Source of the DNA: Anaerobacillus sp.
Lineage (GTDB): Bacteria; Bacillota; Bacilli; Bacillales_H; Anaerobacillaceae
Assembly (NCBI GenBank): GCA_007120055.1
Contig: SKOL01000612.1
Location: forward strand, 1 to 7,048
Reading direction: 5' to 3'
DNA: 7,048 nucleotides
The notes under the pieces are model-generated. The model was not told the origin of the DNA. It saw only the letters and a list, made by a program, of their open reading frames with translations, and made no database searches. The position numbers and the translations under genes were made by a program. Within the stretch, counting starts at the first letter, position 1. Each line of letters begins with the position of its first letter. Of this stretch, positions 1-5,205 are shown in pieces.

Positions 1-701
1 ACGATATTACAGAATCGATTTCAGAGCTTAAAGAAAAGCAAGAAATCATCGAAACTGAACAAGGTGAGCTCGTTTTAACGGCGATTTTTAATGAGATTGT
101 TGAGTTATTAAGTCAAGACTTGTCAGAATTTCATGATGAATTTCCGTTAAGAGAAGGGAAAAATAAAGCAGAAGTTCTGCAATCATTAAAGCAAAATTAC
201 CCGATGAAGTTGCTAGAGTTTACATTTGAGAAAAGTGTACAAGATGAGAAGTTATCAAAACGTGGGCAGTTTGTTGCGCTCAGTAGTTTCGAGCCTCATT
301 TTCCTAAAAAATGGGCAAAACGGATGGAGCAAGTCGTTGGTGAACTTGATCAAGGTGGCATTCAAGTAGAAGGTTGGGAGCACATTATTGGAAGGGCGCA
401 GCTTCCTCCTCAATACCAAGAAGATTTAAAACACTATTTATTGCGAACAAATAAGGCTTATGCGTTTGATGAAAAACATATCGTGTTAGCGAAGCATTTC
501 AAAGCTGCAGTCGAAAATTTACAGAAAAACACCGAAGATGAATTTGAGCTACAAGATGCAAAAGCCGTCTTAAATTTATCTCGTAAATATTTAGTTCCGT
601 TTATGGAATTACTAGATCGCTTAAATTTAACGCTGAGGAAAGATTCGAAAAGACAATGGAAGAAACGAGAGTACGAGCAATGGATAAACGAAAACAACTA
701 A
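1..701 (+). CDS. selB: Selenocysteine-specific elongation factor SelB, C-terminal part (5' end outside window)
   Basis: The reading frame is open from base 3 to a TAA at 699-701, giving 232 residues of a protein that begins before the window. SelB is the EF-Tu-like GTPase that carries selenocysteyl-tRNA to UGA codons; its C-terminal winged-helix domains bind the SECIS hairpin in the mRNA. Only that C-terminal half is visible. It shows the spaced pattern of the SelB winged helices: FHDEFPLREGKNKAE (start of one winged helix, about fragment residues 43-57), the QLPPQYQ segment, and near the end LNLSRKYLVPFMELLDR, followed by a basic tail, which matches the last SECIS-binding winged helix (family knowledge). 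An internal TTG at 120 could be mistaken for a start, but the frame continues upstream with SelB-like sequence and no ribosome site precedes it. The gene overlaps the next one by 46 bases, implying co-transcription. The GTPase domain is not visible, so the call rests on the C-terminal pattern and on selD and selA nearby. Confidence 0.87.
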   Translation, partial: DITESISELKEKQEIIETEQGELVLTAIFNEIVELLSQDLSEFHDEFPLREGKNKAEVLQSLKQNYPMKLLEFTFEKSVQDEKLSKRGQFVALSSFEPHFPKKWAKRMEQVVGELDQGGIQVEGWEHIIGRAQLPPQYQEDLKHYLLRTNKAYAFDEKHIVLAKHFKAAVENLQKNTEDEFELQDAKAVLNLSRKYLVPFMELLDRLNLTLRKDSKRQWKKREYEQWINENN

Positions 702-1735
702 GAGGTACGAATGGCACTGAGGCTTCACTCCTTTTTTTAACCCCATATTTTCACCAAGGGCGTGGCAATGCGACAACGGCAAAAAGAATTGTATCAGGGT
801 TACAGTTGAATGATGTTAAAACGAATGTTGTTGCTTATGATGAAGAAATAGTGTCTAGTGAGGTGTTAAATTCAAGCGAGTTGCTTCACGTTCTTCATTT
901 TAGACGCTTTGCTGATTGGCTTGAGGAGAATAGTGTTACGCTTGAGCGGCCATTTGTGATTACATCAGGCGGTACAGACGTGAATATTGATATTTTTAAA
1001 GAAGAGCACGAAAAGAAGATAGGCGCTGTTTTAAAGAGGGCTGCAGCGATCACCGTTTTTAGTGAAGATGCGAAAAGAAAATTATGTAGTGTATATCGTG
1101 GATTGGAAGAAAAAATTCACATTATTAAGCAAAGTGTTTGGTTTCCAGAGACGGATGATGAAGTTGGGGGAAACAGTGTCGAACTACCACAAGAAGGTCT
1201 GAATATCGTTTTGCCAGCAGGTTTGAGAGCGGTTAAAGACGTATTATTTGTGTTGCCAGCGCTAGTGAAGCTAAAGGATGAATTTTCAAATTTAACGTTT
1301 ACGATCATCGGAGCTCCATTAGAAGACGAGGTGTTACGTGAGGTTCGTGAGGCTATGAAAAAGTACCCTTGGATTCAATACTATGAAGAAGTCCCTCTTG
1401 AAGAGATGGCAAGCATTTACAATAACAGTGATATGATTATTAACACCTCTTTATCCGAAGGCCAATCCTCTGCATTACTTGAAGCAATGTATGTCGGAAA
1501 GCCTGTCATAGCCAGAAATAACGGCGGTAACCGAAGCATAAATCAACACGGAGAAACAGGTTTTTTATTTGATGATGTTGACGAATTTTATCAGTGTGTA
1601 GAGCGGTTGTTAACTGACGAAAGCCTAAGAGCAACCATTTGCGGAAATGCGAGGCAATATGTGAAAGAGTCGCATTCGTTGCAGCAGGAGATTGAGTCTT
1701 ATGTAAGTTTGTATGAAAAAGTTTTGAGTGATTAG
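656..1735 (+). CDS. GT-B family 4 glycosyltransferase, SenB-like; possible selenosugar synthase
   Basis: This 359-residue protein has the GT4 layout: an N-terminal Rossmann half beginning LLFLTPYF (residues 25-32) and a C-terminal nucleotide-sugar half with the EX7E motif (E268 and E276 in SEGQSSALLEAM). No signal peptide or membrane segment is seen, so it should be cytosolic. Several blocks resemble, from memory, SenB selenosugar synthases: GRGNATTAKR (35-44), LHFRRFA (80-86), SGGTDVN (104-110), IIKQS (156-160) and GLRAVKD (189-195). SenB joins selenium from selenophosphate to a sugar from UDP-GlcNAc in selenoneine biosynthesis. Here the gene overlaps selB by 46 bases and lies about 1.1 kb from selD, so a selenium role is a reasonable inference, but substrate and product are unknown. 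The start is uncertain: ATG 656 has only a poor ribosome site, ATG 680 has GAGAG eight bases upstream, and conserved sequence begins after both. An ordinary cell-surface or small-molecule GT4 is the alternative. Confidence 0.8.
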   Translation: MEETRVRAMDKRKQLRGTNGTEASLLFLTPYFHQGRGNATTAKRIVSGLQLNDVKTNVVAYDEEIVSSEVLNSSELLHVLHFRRFADWLEENSVTLERPFVITSGGTDVNIDIFKEEHEKKIGAVLKRAAAITVFSEDAKRKLCSVYRGLEEKIHIIKQSVWFPETDDEVGGNSVELPQEGLNIVLPAGLRAVKDVLFVLPALVKLKDEFSNLTFTIIGAPLEDEVLREVREAMKKYPWIQYYEEVPLEEMASIYNNSDMIINTSLSEGQSSALLEAMYVGKPVIARNNGGNRSINQHGETGFLFDDVDEFYQCVERLLTDESLRATICGNARQYVKESHSLQQEIESYVSLYEKVLSD

Positions 1736-1805
1736 TAGGAGAGGGGCAGTTGTTGTTAAAAAGTTTTTTTGAGTAAGAGTACTGGGGTTAAACCTTTGGA
1801 GTATG

Positions 1806-1843
1806 GAGTGCGAATTCGTGTGCGTAATTCGTGCTCTATTTTT
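1806..1843 (+). terminator. Rho-independent terminator after the selB-glycosyltransferase genes
   Basis: An 11-bp stem (GAGTGCGAATT at 1806-1816 with AATTCGTGCTC at 1826-1836, two G-U pairs) closes a 9-base loop and is followed by TATTTTT. It lies 70 bases after the glycosyltransferase stop, with nothing coding between, so it should end the selB transcript. Confidence 0.75.
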
Positions 1844-1846
1844 AAT

Positions 1847-1882
1847 GAAGCGGTAACTTTATTTTAATAAAGCGACCGCTTC
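1847..1882. other. Long hairpin between the convergent glycosyltransferase and lysR genes
   Basis: GAAGCGGT (1847-1854) pairs with ACCGCTTC (1875-1882). After a 2x2 internal loop, CTTTATT (1857-1863) pairs with AATAAAG (1866-1872). The arm is nearly continuous over 36 bases. Neither strand has an immediate run of U after the stem, so it is not a classical terminator. It may block or stabilise the 3' ends of the two converging transcripts. Confidence 0.55.
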
Positions 1883-1899
1883 AGAAGATCACATATTTT

Positions 1900-2775
1900 T
1901 TATTCATCAACAACATCTTCTTGACTGATTGATACGAGTGAGACGATGGCAGGATGTATCTTTTTAGAATGTAAATAAGATAAATAAAAGCTTCGTTCAT
2001 AAGGTAATTGGTGAACGACTTTAATTCGCCCTTGCTTCATCGCTTGCGTCGCTGCGATGCTTGATACGACAGAATATCCGAGATTTGCTTCGACCATACT
2101 AATTACGGCTTCAGTTGTTTTTACTTTGGCCATACAGCGCAGGTCGTTCGTGGAAACTCCAAAACTTTTTAAGACTTTCTCTACGCCTTGCCACGTCCCT
2201 GATTTTTCACTACGGAATATAAATGGCAAATCTTTTAACGTTTTTAAATCGGTAATTTCTTCGCTATCTGGCGGGCCGATCAAAATGAAATGGTCTTTTT
2301 TAATCATATGATTGACGATTTCCGGATCAAGTGGTTCGCTACCGACAAATCCAATATCGATCATACCTTCTTTTAAAAGTTCGGATATCTCACCTGACTC
2401 ATGGACCGACAATTGAATGTCAACACTTGGGTGAAGGTCTAAAAATTTTCGTAATAAAGTGGGAACAATATATGTTCCTGGGACAGTGCTTGCTCCGATG
2501 CGAACGACACCGGTAAGCTCACCTTGTAGCCTACGACACTCTTCAACTAATACATCCCAGTCATAGAGAAACTTTTTTCCTTTTTGATAAACGAGTCGAC
2601 CAGCTTCTGTTGGTTCGACCGTTTCACGGTTTAATAACGAAATACCGAGCTCAGTTTCTAATGTCTTAATTTGTTTACTAACAGCAGGTTGGCTAATATT
2701 CAAAGTATTTGCCACTGCTGAAAAACTCTTATGGTCAAGAACCATCATGAAGGTTTTTATTCGCTTTAAATTCAT
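1900..2775 (-). CDS. LysR-type transcriptional regulator, probably of selenium genes
   Basis: The 291-residue protein has full LysR length. The N-terminal winged helix-turn-helix is clear (about residues 17-37, with AVANTLNISQPAVSKQIK) and continues through the typical LETELGISLLNR wing. The rest is the periplasmic-binding-like effector domain, beginning near GVVRIGASTVPGTYIVP. The chosen start is ATG 2775, eight bases after AGAGGTG. A GTG three codons upstream (2784) lies inside that ribosome site and is less likely. The overall look is of the CysL/CysB-like group, and NCBI recognises (from memory) a selenium-metabolism-associated LysR family in Sec-using Firmicutes. The gene lies 82 bases downstream of selD on the same strand, with a terminator-like hairpin between, so it may be expressed by read-through from the selD promoter. 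Its targets and ligand are not shown by the sequence; the selD/selW intergenic region is the natural candidate. Confidence 0.88.
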   Translation of the reverse strand: MNLKRIKTFMMVLDHKSFSAVANTLNISQPAVSKQIKTLETELGISLLNRETVEPTEAGRLVYQKGKKFLYDWDVLVEECRRLQGELTGVVRIGASTVPGTYIVPTLLRKFLDLHPSVDIQLSVHESGEISELLKEGMIDIGFVGSEPLDPEIVNHMIKKDHFILIGPPDSEEITDLKTLKDLPFIFRSEKSGTWQGVEKVLKSFGVSTNDLRCMAKVKTTEAVISMVEANLGYSVVSSIAATQAMKQGRIKVVHQLPYERSFYLSYLHSKKIHPAIVSLVSISQEDVVDE

Positions 2776-2808
2776 AGGATTCACCTCTTTAACTTATGAG
2801 GAACTTTT

Positions 2809-2847
2809 AAAAACAAGGCGACTGACATTGTGCGAGTCGCCTGTTTT
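2809..2847 (-). terminator. Terminator or attenuator between selD and lysR
   Basis: Read on the minus strand, AGGCGACT (2842-2835) pairs perfectly with AGTCGCCT (2823-2816) around an 11-base loop. The stem is extended by AAAC/GTTT and followed by a run of T (2813-2809). It sits between the selD stop and the lysR ribosome site. No convincing promoter fits in the 30 bases left before lysR, so partial read-through setting a low regulator level is likely. Confidence 0.75.
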
Positions 2848-2857
2848 ATAGTTTTTC

Positions 2858-3910
2858 CTAACGGTTTACGTACATAAATCTTTCTTGCTTTTCTTCTACT
2901 TCACCGATAACTTTTGCTTCTGCAACTCCGAGTTTATGTAGATTTTCAACATAAACACTAGCTTCTTCTTTCGGTAAGCTAACTAAAAGTCCCCCTGAGG
3001 TAATCGCATCACATAAGATCCACTGTTCAAATTCTTCGATATCGCTTCCATACTCTACATCGTTAGCAAGCCAGCGGTGGTTTGCTTTAGAGCCACCAGG
3101 AACGATGCCTTCTTGAGCTAACTCAGTAGTTCCATCAAGTACTGGCACTTCACTAAAGTTCAGTTTGAAAGTTACGTCGCTTCCTTTTGCCATTTCGTAA
3201 GCATGACCTAATAAACCGAAGCCAGTGATATCTGTGACTGAATTAGGATTTAAGTGTTGTAAGGCTGAGCTTGCTTTATCATTTAAAGTGGCCATTGTTT
3301 CCATGACTTTGTTCAATTGCGCTTCCGTTAGTTTGTCTTGCTTGATCGCCGTCGTTTGGATTCCGACACCAATCGGCTTTGTTAGAACGAGGACATCACC
3401 TGGTTTTGCACCGATGTTTTTGTACACTTTTTTCGGGTGAACAATTCCTGTAACTGAAAGTCCAAACTTAGGTTCTTGGTCATCAATCGAGTGACCACCA
3501 ATAACAACAGCACCAGTTTCGTTGACTTTGTCTGAAGCCCCACATAAAATTTGCGCTAAAACATCTGGGTTTAATTTTTTAATAGGAAAGCCAACGATAT
3601 TTAAAACCGTTTTTGGCACGCCACCCATTGCATAGACGTCGCTTAAAGAATTGGCAGCAGCTATTTGACCAAACATATATGGATCATCAACAATTGGAGT
3701 GAAGAAATCAACTGTTTGAATCATAGCAATATCATCTGTTAATTGATAAACTCCAGCGTCATCTGAAGTTTCGTGTCCTACTAACACATTAGGGTCGTAG
3801 GCTCTTTCCGGTAATTGACACAAAACTTGTGCCAGGTCTTCAGGACCAATTTTGCAGCCTCAACCACCCTTACCGGTCATAGTTGTTAATTTAATTGGAT
3901 TGTTTTCCAC
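2858..3910 (-). CDS. selD: Selenide, water dikinase (selenophosphate synthetase), Sec-containing
   Basis: SelD makes selenophosphate, AMP and phosphate from selenide and ATP, and so supplies the selenium donor for Sec-tRNA synthesis. Read through one in-frame UGA (3862-3860), the gene encodes 350 residues, the normal family length. It starts at GTG 3910, eight bases after TAGGAGGTG. The UGA is codon 17 in TGKGGUGCKIGP, exactly where E. coli SelD has the catalytic Cys17 followed by the essential lysine, so it is surely Sec17. Further SelD/PurM-fold marks are the metal-binding SDDAGVY (residues 49-55), QTVDFFTPIVDDPYMFG with NSLSDVYAMGG, GGHSIDD, and the C-terminal TDITGFGLLGHAYEMA. A standard caller would begin at a TTG or later codon near 3823 and lose the active site. 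The protein needs its own product for synthesis, as in other Sec-type SelDs. It is divergent from the selW-like gene and upstream of lysR. Confidence 0.97.
3821..3862 (-). promoter_or_regulatory. Candidate bacterial SECIS element of selD
   Basis: The region starts with the UGA at 3862-3860. Thirteen bases downstream GGTC (3847-3844) pairs with GACC (3838-3835) around the loop CTGAA (+17 to +21 after the UGA). An outer CAAAA/TTTTG pairing (3854-3850 with 3825-3821) can extend the arm. The distance fits bacterial SECIS elements, where SelB binds an apical loop roughly 16-37 bases after the UGA. The stem is short and the loop does not begin with G, so the exact fold is less certain than that of selW. 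Confidence 0.6.
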
Positions 3911-3932
3911 GGTAAAGCACCTCCTAACGAAT

Positions 3933-3962
3933 AGTATAAGCGTATTCTTTGATTTTTGACAA
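3933..3962 (-). promoter_or_regulatory. Predicted sigma-A promoter of selD
   Basis: On the minus strand TTGTCA (3962-3957) is followed after 18 bases by TATACT (3938-3933). Each hexamer matches the consensus at five of six positions. Transcription would begin a few bases before the ribosome site, giving a very short leader. The -35 box lies inside the spacer of the opposing selW promoter. Confidence 0.6.
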
Positions 3963-3977
3963 ATAATATCATAAAAT
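3949..3977 (+). promoter_or_regulatory. Predicted sigma-A promoter of the selW-like gene
   Basis: TTGATT (3949-3954), a 17-base spacer and TAAAAT (3972-3977) point toward the selW-like gene, placing the start of transcription near 3984 and a leader of about 29 bases. A perfect TTGACA at 3956-3961 has no -10 box at a workable distance, so it was not used. The promoter interleaves with that of selD. Confidence 0.5.
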
Positions 3978-4012
3978 AGGACCAAATTTTAATAAGGGAG
4001 TGTAAATTTTTT

Positions 4013-4246
4013 ATGAATATTGAAGTACAATTTTGTATGATGTGAAACTATGCACCAAAAGCTGCGAGTTTCGCAGAAGAAATATTTAACAACTTTCGTA
4101 CAGAAGTGGCCAATGTAGATCTTGTTCCAAGTTCTGGTGGTGCTTTTGAAGTCATTGTCAATGGCGAGAAGATCTATTCGAAGCTTCAAACTGGGGAATT
4201 TCCGAATAATGAAGAGGTTATTGCGAAGTTAAAGCAATTTAAATAA
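4013..4246 (+). CDS. SelW-like selenoprotein (Rdx / SelWTH family) with in-frame UGA-Sec
   Basis: Read through a single in-frame UGA (4043-4045), the frame gives a 77-residue protein starting at ATG 4013, with GGGAG 12 bases upstream. The N-terminus is MNIEVQFCMMUNYAPKA: a beta strand ending in a CxxU redox motif (C8, U11), the hallmark of the SelW/SelT/SelH (Rdx) thioredoxin-like family. The second half carries further family marks, SGGAFEVIVNG (about residues 41-51) and TGEFPNNEEV (60-69), in the usual order and at the usual total length. Such proteins are small cytosolic thiol/selenol oxidoreductases, and the physiological substrate is generally unknown. The gene is divergent from selD, has its own promoter and a strong terminator, and appears monocistronic. 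A candidate SECIS hairpin follows the UGA. Without the UGA read-through only a 10-codon stub would be seen, so routine annotation will miss it. The opposite-strand frame here is a shadow. Confidence 0.95.
4043..4076 (+). promoter_or_regulatory. Candidate bacterial SECIS element of the selW-like gene
   Basis: After the UGA (4043-4045), a perfect 6-bp stem CTGCGA (4062-4067) with TCGCAG (4071-4076) encloses the loop GTT (4068-4070). The loop G is the 23rd base after the UGA. A small loop opening with GU at this distance is the consensus for bacterial SECIS elements recognised by SelB. It lies wholly within codons, so it is under double constraint. Confidence 0.8.
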
Positions 4247-4296
4247 AGTATTGTGTGCGGCTTTATTGGGGGTGCAGAAAACATAATTGAAGTGTG

Positions 4297-4335
4297 AGAA
4301 GTGCGAATTAATTAATATAATCGCACTTCTTTTTT
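4297..4335 (+). terminator. Rho-independent terminator of the selW-like gene
   Basis: A perfect 10-bp stem, AGAAGTGCGA (4297-4306) with TCGCACTTCT (4321-4330), has a 14-base AT loop and an immediate run of T (4330-4335). It ends the selW-like transcript about 50 bases after the stop, separating it from everything downstream. Confidence 0.85.
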
Positions 4336-4341
4336 GTTGCA

Positions 4342-4476
4342 TAATGACGGCTTCAACGCGCACGAAATTGGAGTTAACTGGGAAAACCGAGCGTAATGAA
4401 GGCTTCGATGTGCACAAAAATGGATCAAACTGGAAAAACGGTACGTAATGATGGGGTTCAACGCATCAAAAATTGG
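4342..4476. repeat. Three degenerate tandem 52-bp repeats
   Basis: Copy 1 (4342-4393) and copy 2 (4394-4445) are both exactly 52 bp and share about 39 of 52 positions. Copy 3 (4446-4476) is truncated after about 31 bp. Each opens with TAATGA, then a GG(C)TTC block, a CGC(G)CA-type block, AAA(A)TTGG and, in the complete copies, AACTGG(G)AAAAC. None encodes a sustained frame. They look like old copies of an intergenic repeat, perhaps a dispersed one of bacilli. Together with the element that follows, they fill most of the gene-free interval 4247-4707. Confidence 0.7.
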
Positions 4477-4537
4477 TAGTGATTATCAAATTTTGAAATA
4501 ATTCAAAAAACCCTACCAAAATTCCTATTTTTTCTTG

Positions 4538-4543
4538 TATAAT
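4538..4543 (+). promoter_or_regulatory. Possible -10 box upstream of the small membrane-peptide gene
   Basis: A perfect TATAAT stands in AT-rich sequence just before the inverted-repeat element and 165 bases before the next start codon. No acceptable -35 box or TGn extension is present at the proper spacing, so this is only suggestive. A transcript from here would carry the whole inverted-repeat element in its leader. Confidence 0.3.
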
Positions 4544-4561
4544 ATTAAGTGGACAGGCTTC

Positions 4562-4680
4562 ATTAAAGAGCGTGTTCAAAAAGGAGGATAATCAGAGCCG
4601 AGGAGGTCGAGGCGCAGAAGCGAGCCAACGAAGAGCTTCGAAAGCTATGAATACCGGACTTTTTGAACATCCTCTTAAAG
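4562..4680. repeat. 119-bp element with terminal inverted repeats (MITE-like or structured RNA)
   Basis: The ends are inverted copies: TGTTCAAAAAG (4573-4583) is exactly complementary to CTTTTTGAACA (4659-4669), and the match continues outward through TTAAAGAG/CTCTTAAAG with a few mismatches, about 22 bases in all. The interior is richer in G+C than its surroundings and holds GAGGAGGTCGAGGC and near-palindromes such as AGCTTCGAAAGCT. It encodes no protein. It resembles dispersed intergenic elements I recall from Bacillus relatives, but no search was possible. It may be a non-autonomous mobile element, or it may act as an RNA hairpin in the leader of the next gene. No clear target-site duplication is seen. 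Confidence 0.6.
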
Positions 4681-4707
4681 AGAAATGAATTGGAGAGGGA
4701 GGTAATC

Positions 4708-4845
4708 ATGAAAAAGAAATTTGCCAAAGGCTTTGGAATTGGCTTCGGGATTGGTGTATCGCTCTATATAGCTGGACTTTATTTAGAGTACAAGGAAAAA
4801 GCAGAAGAGATGAAAGAAAGAGAAACTTTTGGAACTGGACAATAA
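4708..4845 (+). CDS. 45-residue hypothetical single-pass membrane peptide
   Basis: ATG 4708 follows a good ribosome site (GGGAGG at 4697-4702). The peptide has a basic start (MKKKFAKG), one hydrophobic glycine-rich segment (about residues 8-26, with the repeated pattern GFGIGFGIG), and a charged, probably helical tail rich in K and E. By positive-inside reasoning, the N-terminus would be cytosolic. A strong terminator lies 25 bases after the stop. An in-frame TTG at 4663 lies inside the inverted-repeat element and lacks a ribosome site, so it was not used. Its general form recalls YtxH-like small proteins of bacilli, but no specific family is recognised. A selenium link is not indicated beyond position. 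Confidence 0.7.
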   Translation: MKKKFAKGFGIGFGIGVSLYIAGLYLEYKEKAEEMKERETFGTGQ

Positions 4846-4870
4846 TGGACTTTAAATGAATAAACAATAA

Positions 4871-4903
4871 AAAGGTGATCGGGCGAACCGACCACCTTTT
4901 TTT
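4871..4903 (+). terminator. Terminator of the small membrane-peptide gene (probably bidirectional)
   Basis: A 12-bp stem with one mismatch pairs 4871-4882 with 4888-4899 around the loop GCGAA and runs into seven T. The opposite strand also has a T run after the stem, so it could stop transcription from both sides. Confidence 0.88.
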
Positions 4904-5160
4904 ACCATCTACATGACTTCTTCTGGGGTCTTATCGATTTGTTTTTTTCGGAGACACCTCCACTGTTGTTCATTTTAGAACAATGAGTAATCAGCTACGT
5001 TGTGCAACCGTTATCACCCCTTAGAGGTATTGAAAAGCAAATCTTTCCCTAAATCATTCGATGGGAGAAAAAGCATTAAGCGATTTCTCAATACTATTGT
5101 GTGTGTTCTTCGCTAAATTATTTATGGAAAAGTTTGTCGTGATAAATTGCATTATTTGTT
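4904..5160. other. Non-coding interval upstream of selA with potential RNA structure
   Basis: No convincing gene is present. TTGTTC (4966-4971) and GAACAA (4978-4983) form a small hairpin. A larger fold is possible at 5027-5094: GTATTGA (5027-5033) pairs exactly with TCAATAC (5088-5094), enclosing TTTCCC (5044-5049) paired with GGGAGA (5063-5068) and a 3-bp tip. It does not have the arms or T loop of a tRNA, so it is not selC. Whether it is transcribed is unknown. Confidence 0.35.
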
Positions 5161-5188
5161 ATGATTTTGGGAATATTTTAGGTATAAT
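5161..5188 (+). promoter_or_regulatory. Predicted promoter of selA
   Basis: A perfect TATAAT (5183-5188) lies 133 bases before the selA start, with a weak -35 candidate ATGATT (5161-5166) at 16-base spacing. The poor -35 box would suit a weak or activator-dependent promoter. No other good -10 box lies nearer the gene. Confidence 0.45.
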
Positions 5189-5205
5189 CAACACATAATA
5201 AACAG

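Noticed and set aside
458..697. Minus-strand open frame under selB
   Set aside because: It is a shadow of the selB C-terminus, low in complexity (rich in S, F and C) and without recognisable features.
2057..2516. Two plus-strand open frames across lysR
   Set aside because: They lie opposite a full-length LysR gene and lack ribosome sites or family resemblance.
3225..3440. Plus-strand open frame within selD
   Set aside because: It is antisense to conserved SelD motifs and lacks a ribosome site.
3956..3961. Perfect TTGACA as the selW -35 box
   Set aside because: At 16-18 base spacing there is no -10-like hexamer; TTGATT seven bases upstream pairs with TAAAAT at 17 bases.
3989..4189. Open frame on the minus strand across the selW-like gene
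   Set aside because: It is antisense to the UGA-containing selW-like gene, has no ribosome site, and its translation looks random; the plus-strand family motifs are decisive.
4229..4417. Minus-strand open frame over the selW terminator and the 52-bp repeats
   Set aside because: It crosses a terminator and tandem repeats and has no ribosome site; the frame is a by-product of the repeats.
4342..4476. CRISPR array
   Set aside because: The repeats are directly adjacent, diverged and lack unique spacers; there are no cas genes.
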